Source: Lineolata rhizophorae
Lineage: Eukaryota > Ascomycota > Dothideomycetes > Lineolatales > Lineolataceae
Direction of reading: 5' to 3'
Length of the DNA stretch: 64,000 nt
Assembly (NCBI GenBank): GCA_010093515.1
Contig: MU001673.1
Span: 398,133 to 462,132, forward strand
Of the stretch, positions 12,119 through 24,070 are shown one piece after another. The position numbers were made by a program, and so were the translations under genes. Below the pieces are notes generated by a model. The model made no database searches and was not told where the DNA came from. It saw only the letters and a program-made list of their open reading frames with translations. How positions within the stretch are numbered: the first letter of the stretch is position 1; every line of letters begins with the position of its first letter.

Positions 12119-15098
12119 GGCTAGCCACCATGCAACGGAAAAGGCGTGTGCGACTCCGCAACCCCGTGCGAACCATCTAAGACCTGTTCGAGACGGATAT
12201 GGCAAGTCTAGCTAGCATTCAACCGACTCCTGGAGAAAGGGCCCTGCGTGTATGAGTCCCTAGGTCGTGCTCTGCAGCGGCCAGCCAGCCAAGTTAGCCC
12301 GGGGGTCCAAAACACCTCATGCGAGTCTCCTCAATCTAGCAGCCCACCTCGAACAGCAGCGCCCCGCCCCTCGTCTAGGAGCGAGTCTCGCATCTCGGCG
12401 ACATGAGGCGGGACGAAGAAATCGGGAACACCAACCCAGACCGGATGAAATGGCGCACCTACCTGGCGGGCCGGAAAGCCGCGTCGGCTTCGGGGCAACG
12501 GGGTCCGAGGAAGGGCGAGGAGGAGACTGCTGGGCCCGGGATGCAAGAACGCGGCGCCTGGCACGCGCGCGCCGGCGCGCCGGCGCGCCGCGGCTACGGT
12601 CTCTCTCCGCTGCGGACGTGACCGGTATGCGAGGCCCGGAGCATCGGCTCGGGGGAAGGGCCTATTTTGCGGCGGCGGAGGCGGCGGCGGCGACGAGCTG
12701 AGGTTCGAGGGCCGGCGCGGTGGCCAATCGGCGAGCGAGCGAGTGCCGAGGCACGTCTTCCGAGTCGGCGAGCGGCGACGCTCGCAGAGCGGCAAAGCCG
12801 AGCGGCGCGCGCGCTGCGGCGACGGCGAGCCTGGGATAAGGGGTACGGAGCGGGGCGAATCGAGGACGCGGAGGTTGCTGCGGAGCAACGCCGGCGTCAG
12901 GGATGGGCGAATGCGCCGTGGGCGTGGGCGGGCGGAACCAAGGGGGGGACGTCGTGGGATTAAATAAGAGGTTGGCTAGCTAGGGGGGTTGTAGGGGAGG
13001 GGAGGAAGTCTACCGCTGCACGGCACGCGAAGACGCGATCTCAGCGCCCCTCGACGTTTCCCCGCAGAAACCGCCCTGATCAAACGGGGCGTCGGTGATG
13101 TGCAAAATTCGGAGGAGGCGAATGAAGAGCCGGGGAAGCGTTAGCTAGGCGTAGACGTGGAACTGCTACATTAGTAGGTATTCGCTCGGAAATTCAAAGC
13201 GAAAGGCCCGTTGCAAGTTGAAGACGGAGCTTTCACATGCCGCTCGACTACCTCGACATGGGTTCTGGGATGAGCGATCCGTGAACGGAGCAAACAGGGC
13301 AGCAGTCCACTTTGAGATAGAACGCTCTCCTCCGGGGACTCAGAACATAGCTGGAACATGGCTGAAGGCCATGCAATTGACGAATCTTACGGGCGTGACA
13401 TCAACATGCTGAGCGTTTCTACTGGACGGCAAGCCGCGCGATACGACTAACGCAGCCCATCAGTTGTACTGGACCAACGGCCGAGCCCGCACACGCTCAT
13501 GCCGCTCCGTGTGCTCTCGACGACCACGTACTACGTAGACAAGAGGAGAGGGAAGCTTCCGGAAGGACTGGAGCCCGGCCACAGGCCTTTGCGAGGCAGG
13601 CTAGAGCCCGCGAGACCGTGGTCACCTAGCGCCGAGGGCAGCCAAGCACGCGCAGCTGGAGTCAGCGCTGGCTTAGCGCGGCGGGCAGCGCCCACCTGCC
13701 CGAGGGGAGAGAAACGGGGACGATGGCTACTGAGGAGGGCACGTACCTACGGTACGGGGTAGACGTAAGCCGCCGAGGGGTCGAGATACGGCATCTCACT
13801 GGCCAGGCGGGCCGGGGCGGCGGCGGCGGTCCAACCAGCAATGGGGGAGGGTGTTGGCGGAGGGTGTTGGCGGAGGGCGGTGGTGGTGCCAGGCTGGGCT
13901 TCTCCATGCGCCGGGGCCGGACATGTGACGCGTCCGCGCGCCCACCCAGAACCGCAAAAAGGCCGGCCGGGCGACGACGTCGTCGACGACGTTGAAAAGG
14001 CCGGCGCGCGAACCTTTACACACCTCTTCTTGCCTCCCGCCCCCCCTATTTCTCTCCACCTGCTGCCCGAAGCACCCGCGCAGCTGCGGTTCGCGCACCA
14101 CGACGCCCGCCTGAGAGAACCCGTGCCCATGTCCGCGGCCGGTTTTGTTGGGAGAGAACACAACATGTCGGCCGCAGCATCGGCCCCCTGCCAGCATGCT
14201 ACATAGGCCTGCCAGCCCGCCAGCCCGCCAGCCCGCCAGCCCGCGCTTCCATCGTCTCTGCAGAGTAGCTAGAGCCGCGTGTACCCGCCAAGCTCCGGCG
14301 CGTGCCTGAGCCCCGCCACCGCTCCCCCCGGCTGGCAGCTCTATCTCCTTCCTGGCCCGCGAGCCCCTCCGTGCCTCCTCTCTCCCTCGCTCGCACGCAA
14401 AGCCATCTCTCCGCGCTGCCTCTTGCCATGGTTGCGCGAGCCCCCGGCCCTTGACAGGTAAGCAAAGCCCGGCCCTCGCGCCCTACCTACGGCCCGCTCC
14501 TCGTCCGTTCGTTGCGGACGCGCGCGCCCACGCCCCCGCGCGTGCGTGCTTTACGCCGCTCCACGCATGCACGCCTGCGCCCTAACGTCACCGCAAACCT
14601 TCGGCGTTGATTGAAACCCGCCTGCCTCGCTAACCTCGACCTATCCGATTTGCAGAGCCCTTCTCTACCACCATTTCGCCCATCGCGGACGCGGACATCG
14701 CCCGAATCCACATTCCCCCGTACGGCCGGACCATGCTTTCGCGCACCACCGCGTCGGCTCGAACGTCTCTTCCCTTCGTGGTGTCCACGTCCAAGCGGCA
14801 CGTCCTCCGACCCTCTTCTCCTCCTTGCTCCGTGCGATTGGCGTCCGTACTTCACATTCCTACCACGACAATACATCATCCCCCGTCATCATCATCGTCA
14901 TCTAGTAACCGCGTGGCCATTGCGAACCGAGACAAGCGGCGAGAAGCATAGAGGGCGCCAGGCGGCGGACCCGACTGCCGCGGGTCTCATCGGCCGGAGA
15001 AGCGGATTGGCGTGGAAGAAGAAAAAGGAGAAGAAGGAGAAGAATCTTTTGAGCAACGGAGAGCTGCCTTCAACACCCCCTCAGCGGCCGAACCTGAC
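12119..15098. other. Long GC-rich intergenic region and leader of the bHLH gene
   Basis: Nearly 3 kb without a convincing gene. Open frames on both strands here are long only because stops are rare in GC-rich DNA; none shows a recognisable domain. It contains a ggcgcgcc-type palindromic tract (about 12561-12592) and a four-copy 8-bp repeat at 14211. C/T-rich sequence before 15099 is likely the promoter and 5' leader of the bHLH gene. Several upstream ATGs occur in that leader. Confidence 0.45.
14211..14244. repeat. Four-copy 8-bp tandem repeat
   Basis: The unit gccagccc is repeated four times without change (14211-14242), about 850 bp upstream of the bHLH start. It is a simple microsatellite. 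Confidence 0.9.
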
Positions 15099-17883
15099 AT
15101 GGGCTCGCCTTCAAACCAGCCGTTCGGCTGTAAGTTTTTCAAGTTTTGCTTTTGTGCCAATTTTTGCCTGCGCCATCTGTCCTGGAAGATGGAAGAAAGA
15201 AAGAACGGGGTCTCACGTTAACAAAATCAAAATCCCGCTTACAGACTCGTTCCATAGCCCCGAAGACCAAGCAAGCAATGCGTCTCAGTCGGTCCCGGCG
15301 ACCGGCCAACCGCTCCTTTCGTTCGAGGAGAACAACATTCTCAACCTCTTCTTCGACACTCCCTCCAATTTCGGCGAGCGTCATGGAAGCCCTGGCGCGG
15401 ACGGCGGAGGCGGTAATCATGCCGGTGGTAGCGCGCACGGCACTGCGGTTGGAGGCGGCGGCGGCAGCGGCGGTGATGCCACACTGTTCCAGTTTCCCGT
15501 CCCGTTTGGTACCGACCCAAACTTCGCCTCCCAGCCCCCGACCGTGTACCAAGGTTGGATGGGGCCCAGCACCATCGATCCGACCATCCTGTCGTTCCCG
15601 CCGCAGCCGCCGCAGCCGCCGCAGCCGCCGCAGCCGCAGTCTCACCCGCCGGAGACGTGGCTGCCGCTGCCGGAGGTGCCGCCCGCGTCGCCCCCGGCGT
15701 GGTCTTCTTGGGCCCTTCACGACGAGTCTCGCGATCTGTCTTCGAACCGCCCTGCACCGCAGAGCGCTGGCGGCGGGTTTCAGCGACACGTGCCCTCCTC
15801 GTCGGCGGCGTCGGCGTCGACGCCGGCGCCGCCACAACCGAGCGTCTTCTTCCCGAGCGGCGCGGCCGACTTCCTCCCCCCGCAGGAGCGCGATCTCGTC
15901 CCGGTCGACCCGAGCTTCCGGCGCCACAGCGACTTCACCAACCAGGGGCAGTCGAACCTTGTGGCCATGAACCCGCCGCTGCCCACGGCGCAGCAGCAGC
16001 ACCACCGCTCCGCCTCGACTCCCCACTCCCATCACCACCCCCACCATCACCACCAACAATACCCGCCTGAAAGCTACCCCAACCCATTCCTTCCCCGCAC
16101 GCTCCCGAGACCGCAGCACGCGCAGCAGCAACAACAACGACAACAGTCGCTCTACCACCCAGCTTTCGCCCATCTCACCGGCTCCGCTTACTCGATGCCG
16201 GCCTCGGCCTCGCCGACTGGCATCCCTCCTCCCCCGCCCGCCTACACCTTCGGCAGCGACATCAACTTCAGCCACGAAGGGTACAAGCCGCCGCCCGGCA
16301 TCCACAATGGCGTGGCGAACGCGATGGACCGCGTCTTGTACCGCATGCACGTCGCGATCGGCGACGCGCAGTCGACGCGGCCGAACAGCCCGCCGATGCT
16401 GACCACTCAGCAGCTGGAAGGGGGTGCTAGCGGCGGCGGCGGCCCTGGTGGCAGCACCGCTCGTGGAGATATCGGTCACGAACCGAGCGCCGAGGCGGCG
16501 GCGGAGGCGCTGGTGAGGGCGGCGCAGAGGGGGGGCCGCTCGAAGGGCAGGCGGGTGAGTGGTGCCAGAGATGGTGATGACGATGACGATGAAGATGAAG
16601 ATAGCGCCGCCGCCGCCGTCGGCGCGCCCGGCAATGAGAGTAGTAACAGCGTCGCGGACCCAGGTCGCCAAACCAGCGCGCGCAATGGCGCGGCCGTCGC
16701 TTTGGGGGGACCAGCAACACCCAAGGGTTTTAGAAAGGGTGGTAGACGGAACAAGGCCGGCCGTGCAGCTGCTGACTCTTTTGCCGGCGAATCCAAGGTC
16801 ACGTGCTATCCCGCTAACGCCGGCGACGATGACAACGCCGCCGCCGCCGCCACCGATGGGTCCTCGGTCTCCGCGTCCTCGGCCTCCGAGCCCAACACCT
16901 TCCGTCGGCAGCAGGCTAAACGGCCCCGGATCGACACCGCCGCCGTGGCGCATGCCGCTCCCGCTCCCGCTCCCGCTCCCACCACCAGCACCACCAGCGC
17001 CAGCACCGCCACTCCCACGACCTTCGCCAGCGCCGCCGCCAGCGCCGCCCCCGCCCGGGTCCGAACCGTCGCCGGCGCCGCCTCTTCCTCGCGGACGCGC
17101 CAGCAGCGCGTCGGCGCCACGCCTCGCCGCCAACGGCCCGGCCCCGTGCCAGCGCCTCCCGGCCGCGGGCAGGAGCGCGCCCGGGCCGCCTCTCGCGGCG
17201 ATGCCGCCGCGGAGGCGGCGGAGGAGGCGGCGGGCGCGCGCAGGCTGGAACCGCGGCCGTCGCCGTTGGCGGAGCCGGGGATTGCGGGGGCGGGGCCGCA
17301 AGAGGATGCCGGAGACGAGGCCGATGGTCGCGGCAGTAGAGGGGGAAGAGGAGGAAGAAGAGGAGCTGCGACGGCGACAGCAACGGGCGCGTCGGCATCG
17401 GCGGCTCGGGGCTCGGGCTCGGGCGCGGGCTCGCGAAGGAAGCCGGCGGGCCGGCAGGGACGCGGGCCGGCGTCGTCGGCGCGCCCGGAGGCGCCGGCCT
17501 CGCCCGCCGGCCCGCCCCCGCGCAACCCGCTCACGCTCGAGCAGAAGCGCCAGCACCACGTGGACAGCGAGCGGCGCCGGCGCACGCAGATCCAGGAGCG
17601 GCTCGCGGAGCTGCGCGACTTGGTGCCGGCGCTGCGAGGCACGGCCATCGGCGGCGGCGGCGGCGGCGGCGGCGAGCGGAGTGAGACGAAGGTCAATCGG
17701 CGGGATTTCATCGCGGAGACGAGCGCGTTCGTGGAGAGGGTGCTGGGGGATGTGGAGAGGTTGAGGGGCATGGTTGGGGGGGTGAGGNNNNNNNNNNNNN
17801 NNNNNNNNNNNNNNNNNNNNNNNNNNNNNNNGGGGGGTGATGGGAAGAGCGGAGGGGAGGATGGGGGCGATGCGGAGGCGTAG
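15099..17883 (+). CDS. bHLH transcription factor, low-complexity-rich, contains an assembly gap
   Basis: I propose exons 15099-15129 and 15245-17883, joined over a 115-nt intron with a gtaagt donor and cttacag acceptor. The product begins MGSPSNQPFGYSFHSPEDQA and is about 889 residues if the gap length is right. Residues from about 770 form a bHLH domain. The basic part is HHVDSERRRRTQIQERL, with the His/Glu/Arg positions of E-box binders. Helix 2 follows a Gly-rich loop of unusual length (IGGGGGGGGERSETK). Before it lie Gln/His, Pro, Ala and acidic runs typical of disordered fungal regulators. An early motif, LLSFEENNILNLFFD, is of a kind seen near the N-terminus of fungal bHLH proteins. Bases 17788-17831 are N, so the 16 residues after the gap are uncertain. 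An open frame continues upstream to 14611, but the spliced start fits better. Confidence 0.7.
17788..17831. other. Assembly gap (44 N)
   Basis: A run of 44 undetermined bases in a G-rich part of the bHLH gene. Gap size and reading frame across it are not certain. Confidence 0.99.
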
Positions 17884-20178
17884 TCGTCGCCGCGGTTGGC
17901 TTGACGGTGTATGCTGTTTTGGCGTCTTTTCTTGCTCTGTTGTTTGCGTGTGCTGGGACCTATTGGCAAAGGCGGAGAAGACGAGCGGATCGGCTCGGAT
18001 TCGGTCAGTTCCTTGCTTGTCTGGTTGTTTGTTTGGGCTCATTGTCCTTTTTGCTTCCTTTTCCCTTTAACCGTCATGGTGGCCGGGGAATTGGCCGGTT
18101 GGCCGGCGGATCTTTCGGCAAGCAAGCGCGGGAGAAGCTGGCCTGGCCATTTTTTGTTTCCCGCCTTGGCGGTAAAGCCTCGGCCGCCTCTCAATCGGTG
18201 GGATAGGGCAGGCAATGAGTGAACGGTGCAATACGGCGCGCGTGGGCATTCTAGAACATATTTGTTTTGGGCTGGAGAGGAAAGGGGCGGGCACAATATC
18301 CTTTCTTGTGGGGATTTTCTTTTCTTTTCATTTTTTTTCTCTTTTTTTATCCCTGGATTGTTTTTCTCGAGACTATGTGTGGTATACCCATGGAGTCCTT
18401 GTGTTGGCTTCTTTCGGCTTCTTGTTCTGTTTCTACCCGATTTTTCGGACACCAGCCGATGGTAATGTTATTTTCGGTCCCGGATGGCGGGGTCGGGCTG
18501 AACAGGCTGGTATTTTGCCTTTTCGAAAAGTTGTATGGGGGGAAGACCCTGCGGGAGGAGGGAAGGGGGGGGGGGGGGTTGAAGGAAACCTTGGGGAAGA
18601 TGAAAGTGAAGTGGTAGAGAGACCAAAAGCTATCAATGTTCATGGCCGTGTGCTCACTTGCAGCACGGTTGATGCCACTGTTTGCATTCCTGGTGCTGTT
18701 GTGCTTGTGTTCGCTGCGGGTTGCTTACCCGCCTACGTCCCTTATTAACCCCGTTGAGCATGGCAATGGCCTTGACAGCAATGATTTGAACGCAAGTCGT
18801 CCTGATGGCGACACGTATGGCGCGGGGTACACGGGGTATACTAGTGGACAGGACTATGGCATGGCCAGCGTCCTGGCTGATGGTTCCTTTGGTGGCCAAT
18901 CATTCGACTAAACCCCCCCCAAACCAGCAAATGAGCCATGTGCTAACATGTCTATTTCAGGCACTACTTGCTCAGTTAAAAAAAAAAAGGAAGTCTTTTA
19001 CTACAACATCGGATCCGGAGGGGAGGAGGGGAGGTAGAAACGACCATCGTAGCACCGCGCACACGCCCCAAACCCTACTTTTGAGCTTCCGCCGCACTCT
19101 CCTGTTTCCGCTGCCTTTGCAAAACCGCCTCCGTGGCCAGGAGTCTGCTCATCAAAAGAGCCCGCGTTCGCCGAGCGCAACCGCGCACTCGCCGTGGATC
19201 CCACGAAAGCCTGGACCCGAGCATATCCCCCTTTCCAATCCATATGCGTAGCCTCATTCAACGCGCCTTGGCGGGGGGAGGGGGACCAACAGACCCGAAA
19301 GCAAGACACGACACCCGGATAGCGCGGCGGAACAGAAGCCGCTGCTGCTCCGCGCTTCGCCGGTCCGCTCAAAGGACTCGCGCCTAAGCCCCAAGGGAAT
19401 AAATAGGAAAAAAACAAGGCTGATGATCAAGAGCAAACCACCCACCCTCCATTCCGCTCCACTCCCGACCTGTTCTCAAACCCAGGGCCATCAGGACGCA
19501 AAGAAACAAAAAAACCGCCAAGCAAGGCCAATGGAATTAGAAAAAGAAAACCAAAAAAAAAAAGAAAAGGAAGAAGTGTAAAGGAAGCAAAGGGAAGAAG
19601 CAGGGAGGCGCCTTCCAGAAAATCGTCCAAAACCAAAGCGCGGACGCAAGCAGGGAAGGGAGACAAGAGCGGACGGACGAGTCGAGGTTGGGCCCAAGCG
19701 GGACGGAAAACGAGACTGAAAAAGACGATCCGTCCACGTCCCCCGCAACCCAACCGACTATGAAAAGCGACCGACTCGTCGCAGAGCCAGAGCCGGCCTC
19801 GGGGACACACGACGCACGTTCGACACAGCACGCACAACACGTGTACATATGTACACGGACAAGCCCGTTTTACACACCTGGTCTAACGCAACACTACGCC
19901 TCGGCTCGAGAGGCCCCATCTCACCCCTCCGCCTCGAAGAACAAAAAATGCCGTCCATCCAACCATACCCCCATACACTCCCCCGGCACAGCGCCCGAAA
20001 ACCAATCCTTACCATCCCTTCATCACCTCAAACGCCCTCACGCCCGCGGCCCGCGCGCACCAGTCAGATCTCCGCCATAACCCAGGAACCCGCACGCAAC
20101 GCACGAGCTCGAACCCCGAAAGCAGAGCCCCCCGGGCGACCGTGGGCCTGATCCTAAGCCAAAGCCTGGCCCCCGGTC
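17884..20178. other. Convergent intergenic region between bHLH and Sif2-like genes
   Basis: About 2.3 kb with T-rich tracts (18300-18440) after the bHLH gene and A-rich tracts (19390-19570) before the Sif2-like 3' end. These tracts suit the 3' flanks of the two converging genes. One small open frame with a signal-like start (18636-18911) is listed separately. Nothing else is supported. Confidence 0.5.
18636..18911 (+). CDS. Possible small secreted protein (91 residues), unrecognised
   Basis: An intronless ATG frame of 91 residues. The first 30 residues look like a signal peptide: a basic start, a hydrophobic core LFAFLVLLCLCSL, then a small-residue region. The rest is hydrophilic and rich in Gly, Asp, Ser and Tyr (DTYGAGYTGYTSGQDYG), without cysteines. 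Codon use is less GC-biased than in neighbouring genes, and no family is recognised. It may be a chance frame in the 3' flank of the bHLH gene. Confidence 0.25.
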   Translation: MFMAVCSLAARLMPLFAFLVLLCLCSLRVAYPPTSLINPVEHGNGLDSNDLNASRPDGDTYGAGYTGYTSGQDYGMASVLADGSFGGQSFD

Positions 20179-23100
20179 CTACCGAATCCGGATGACCGCG
20201 ATCTGGCAAAACGTTTCCCAGTCAGCAACCAAGCCCCCACAGCACAAGCCCCAGAAGTGAAAAGGCCTAAGAAAAAAAACATACCCTATTCCCAACCCTA
20301 TACGCGATCCGCTCCCCTCCCGCATCCCACACGACGCCATGATCCAATTCGACCTCGTCCGCCCCACCCGCATCACCAACCCAGTCCAGCCCCCCCGCAA
20401 CCGCCCCACCGCCGCCACCGCCGCCATCCCCACCAGCCCCGTTCCGGCCCGCCTCCTCGCCCAAGCCTTGGCCCCTGCCCCGGCCGCCCCCGGCCGCCGC
20501 GGGCGCCGCCTCGGGCCCGTCCACGTCCATACGGTCCGGGTCCGGGTCCGGGTCCGGGTCCGGGTCCAGATCCGGCTCCGGCTCCGCGACGCCGTCGTCC
20601 TCCTCGACGGGCTCCACCTTCGGCACGCCGTTGGCCGGGCCGGGCGCCGGGCGGGCGCCGCCCCGCCACTGCTGGGCGGGCGGGCGCGGCGGCGGCTGAG
20701 CCGGAGCCGCGGCGGCGACGAGCGGCTTCGCGGGCGGGGCCCCGGCGGGCGCGGCGGGCGCGGCGGTGGTGACGGAGGCCCTGGCATGCGCCCTCCAGCG
20801 GCCCCAGATGGTCCACTCGTTGGAGGACCGCAGCGGGGCAGCCGCGCCGGGTCTGGCGCCCCCGTTGCCGCCTCCGCCTCCGCCTCCGGCCGTCCCGGCC
20901 TCGTCCCCGTTGACGCCCGCCTTGGGGCCGTCCCGGCCCTTCCCCAAACACCACACCGCGCAGCTGTCCCTCCCCGCGGCCGCGATGGCCCGCCCGTCCG
21001 GCGCCCAGGCCATGGCCAGCGCCGGCACGGCCGACCCGATGGCCGGCACCATGCTCAGCCGGCGCAGCAGCGCCGGCCCGGGCCCGGGCGCGCCCGAGGT
21101 CGAGACGCGCGCGTCCCAGAGGTATATGGCGCCGTCGTCAGACGAAGTGGCGAGGACGGGGGGGCGGGTTGGAGAGGAGGCCGAGGCTGGCGCCGGTGCT
21201 GATGAAGAAGAGGGTGACAGAGGCGTCTCGGAGGGCCGCCCGTGCGGCTGGAACGCCATGTCCGTGACGGCGCCGATGCCGGGAAGGAGGCGCGCGTGGA
21301 GCGGCGTGGGGCGGGCGCCGGGCGGTGCGGCCCAGGGGTTTCTGCCTGGCGGCCGCGACGACGACGTCGGCGACAGAGAGGCATGGGCGTGCGGTTGTGG
21401 TTGCGGTTGCGGTGACGACGATGAAGGCGGAGGATGAGGAGATTTACCGGATTGGGCGGCGTTCGCTTCGGAAGCAAGCGTGTTTGTGGTAGTAACAATA
21501 GGAGGCATGTTTGAGTCTCGCGGTGTAGGATTAGTAGCCGCGGGACCATCGCCGCTGCCCTCGGCGCCGGCAGCAAGTGTGGCGCCAAGACCGGCGCCCG
21601 CAGCGGTATTACTATTTTTATCTAGGAAATCCGACGGCGCTATGATGGTGAACTCGTTGTCCGGATTGCTCGCGTCGTCCAGCGACGACGCGGCTAGGAT
21701 GTCGGCGCTGGCGTCGTACCGCAGCCGCTCCCACGTCAGCGGCGTGCTGAAGTCGCGAATCTGGCGGATGCGGCGGCCGCCAGCAGGGGCGGTAGGCACC
21801 GCCTCGTAGATCCGCAGCGTCCTTTCCCCGCTCACGGCGAACGTATCGCCGCCCATCCAGACAGCCTCGTAGACGCGCTCGCTCGTGAAGTGCGTGTCCA
21901 GCAGCTCCGTGGACGCGGTCGCCGCGGCCATGGAAGAAGCCTGGTTGGCATTGTCCTCCGACGGGCGCGACGGGGACGCCGACGGGGTGCCCGGGTGCGG
22001 GGCCCACAGCCGGATGCTACCGCCCGCGTCGCCGGCGGATATGGATAGCAGGAGCCTGCTGGCGCCGTTCCAGCGCAGCGCTGTGACGTCGCCGACGGCC
22101 GAGCTGATGACGCGCACGTCGCCGCTGCTGCGGATGTTGAGCAGCTTCCGCGTGAGCAGCTGCTCGCCGGCGTCGTTGGTGCGGCGCTCGGCGGCCGCGA
22201 CGATGATGTCGTCGGGCGTGTGCCAGCTGAGAGCGGTGACGGAGAAGGTTTTGAACGGGAGCATGACGTTCGTGGTCGGGATGTCGGGTCCATCTCGCGG
22301 GGGTCCGTGGAAGTCGTAGAGACGCATGAGGTTTTCGCCGGCGGCGAGCAGGAAGGGATTACGTTCGGGCGGAGGGCACCAGGCGATGGACAACTCGGAG
22401 AGGGGGTCCGGTTCGAGCTTGACGATGGTGGTCCGCTCCGGCGTGGCGAGCTCGACGACCGGGTCCGTCTGCAGCCCTTGCGTGATGCCGATGCTGAGCG
22501 TGCTCGGGAGGGGTACTTCCTCGATGATCGGGGGTGGGGTTTCGGGTTGGTCGGCATCTTCCGTCTCCGGCGGATGCTCCGTCGTCTCGGTACGGGGTGT
22601 CGCGTGTGACAGCATGGCGCCGTTTGCGGCGTCGACGTCCATGGCGTCGCCATTGGCGCTGCGCGTGTCGACGCCATTGCTGGTGCGCTTTCGTCGCCTT
22701 TGCGGCTGGCTGGACGGCACCGCTAGGCCGTTGCCGACCGGCTGGTTGCCGGGAGGGCCCGGCGCGGGTGCACCCGTGGGCAGGCTGGAACCGGGGAATC
22801 TCGCGGCGAGGCTGACGTCGTCCATGCCATCCTGGCCATCGTGGACGGGATACGGGTCGCCATGATCGCTGCCGAAGTCGTAGCGTCGCTCCTCCTAGGG
22901 AGGGGGTACGGGCATTAGAGACGAGGAGAAGCGGCGGCATGCGGTGGTGAAGCGACAGATGCCGTAGACTCATGGTCCGAAAGTGGAAGTGAAATAAAGC
23001 AAAACATACATTTGGGGGAAAACGAAGGGACGAGGACGGAAGACGGGCAGAATTGGGCAGATTCGAAGCGGAGACTTGCCTTGGTTACGGAGGACTGCAG

Positions 23101-23391
23101 CTTGTCCAACCAGAGCCCGTCCTGGATGATGTGGACGAGAGTGTGGGCGGAGACGCTCTTGGCGAACGGGAGCGCCTCCGGGTCGCGCTTCCAGTTGCGC
23201 TGCAGCGAGACGGCCGCGTTGCCGTAGCCTACGGGGCGCGCGCGCCCGGGTTAGCACGGCAGTCCTGGGCGGCGGAGCCACGCACAAACGACGCGACGGG
23301 CGGGGGAGCGCGGGCACGCACCGGCCTCCTGCAGGTAGCGCCAGACGAGATAGTTGACGAGGTTGGAGGAGAGGATGCTATCGGCGGGCAT
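20179..23391 (-). CDS. SIF2: LisH/WD40 protein, Sif2/TBL1-like
   Basis: Four exons on the minus strand: 23391-23322, 23228-23080, 22894-20285 and 20202-20179, giving 950 residues. Residues 1-38 form a LisH motif (SILSSNLVNYLVWRYLQEAG), followed by the TBL1-type segment SVSAHTLVHIIQDGLWLDKL. A disordered stretch and WD40 repeats come next, for example LSIAWCPPPERNPFLLAAG, VTALRWNGASRLLLSISAG and LATSSDDGAIYLWDARV. Sif2 and TBL1 are WD40 subunits of Set3/SMRT-type histone deacetylase complexes in the nucleus. Long Pro/Ala/Gly insertions and an acidic (Asp-Pro) repeat separate the last blades, making the protein unusually long. Intron 2 (23079-22895) appears to be GC-AG (AAG then GCAAGT). The last exon encodes only IAVIRIR. 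The gene is divergent from the TMEM115-like gene. Confidence 0.85.
20533..20567. repeat. Hexanucleotide repeat encoding a (Asp-Pro)n tract
   Basis: The unit ggtccg is repeated almost six times inside the Sif2-like gene. On the coding strand it reads as alternating Asp-Pro, within an acidic segment between WD40 parts. Confidence 0.9.
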
Positions 23392-24070
23392 GGCGCATGG
23401 CGGGAGCGCGGGCGCGCGCGGCGTGCACGAGACGGGGCGGGATCGCCGCAGGGCTCACACCATTCGCCGGCCCGTCGAGCCTGCGCCGCGTCTCTCTCCC
23501 TCGCGCGCGCTCTCTCTCTCCTTCTGCGCTCTCCGCGACGCGTTGCGGGCGAGGGTGCGCGTGCGGCGGGGGCCGGTTGCGCCGGGAAGCAGGCCCAGGG
23601 CGGGCAGACGAGAGCAGAGACACCGAGCGACAGCGGGCGCGGCGCGGGTGCGGACCGGGCGCAGCGAGGAGCGGCCGGCGCGACGGAACGAACGCGAGGC
23701 TCTCGAAGCGGGCGCGGCGGCGATGGGACGAGGGCGTCGCTGGGGGGGCGGCGCGGATGGACGAAGCTGCGGGATGGAGGAGGACGGCGCGGATGGAGAA
23801 GAGATGGCCGTTGGCCTGCGGGCGGCCCGGCCTCGGGCCCACCGCCGCCCGCCCCGGCCGCCGCCCGCCCACGCCCCCGAGGCCCGAGCCCTGCGGCTCT
23901 GCGCCCGGCGCCCCTGGCCGCGCCGCCCATCCACCCGCTTCACAGTTGCACGTCGTGCACGTCGCCCGCCCTCTCTCTCCCTCTCTCTCCCTCTCTCTCC
24001 CTCCCTCCCTCTCCCTCTCTCGCAGCCCCGAGCCACGGGCAGCAAACCCGCCCGCGCACCCACGCCCGCC
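23392..24070. promoter_or_regulatory. Divergent promoter region between Sif2-like and TMEM115-like genes
   Basis: About 680 bp separate the two ATGs. The region must carry promoters for both directions. It contains a ct-rich repeat (23969-24022) just before the TMEM115-like start and a second ct-rich stretch at about 23487-23535. Open frames across it are shadows of GC-rich DNA. Confidence 0.6.
23969..24022. repeat. CT-rich tandem repeat
   Basis: The ten-base unit ctctctctcc occurs three times perfectly (23971-24000) and continues as imperfect ctccct runs. It ends about 50 bp before the TMEM115-like ATG, where pyrimidine-rich leaders or promoter elements are usual in fungi. Confidence 0.85.

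Noticed and set aside
12267-14465. Several 70-185 residue frames in the region upstream of the bHLH gene
   Set aside because: They are Arg/Pro/Ala-rich on both strands, overlap each other, and show no domain or splice structure.
16559-17764. Long second open frame (401 codons) inside the bHLH gene, and long minus-strand frames there
   Set aside because: These are GC-rich shadows: their composition is Pro/Arg repeats and only the main frame carries the bHLH domain.
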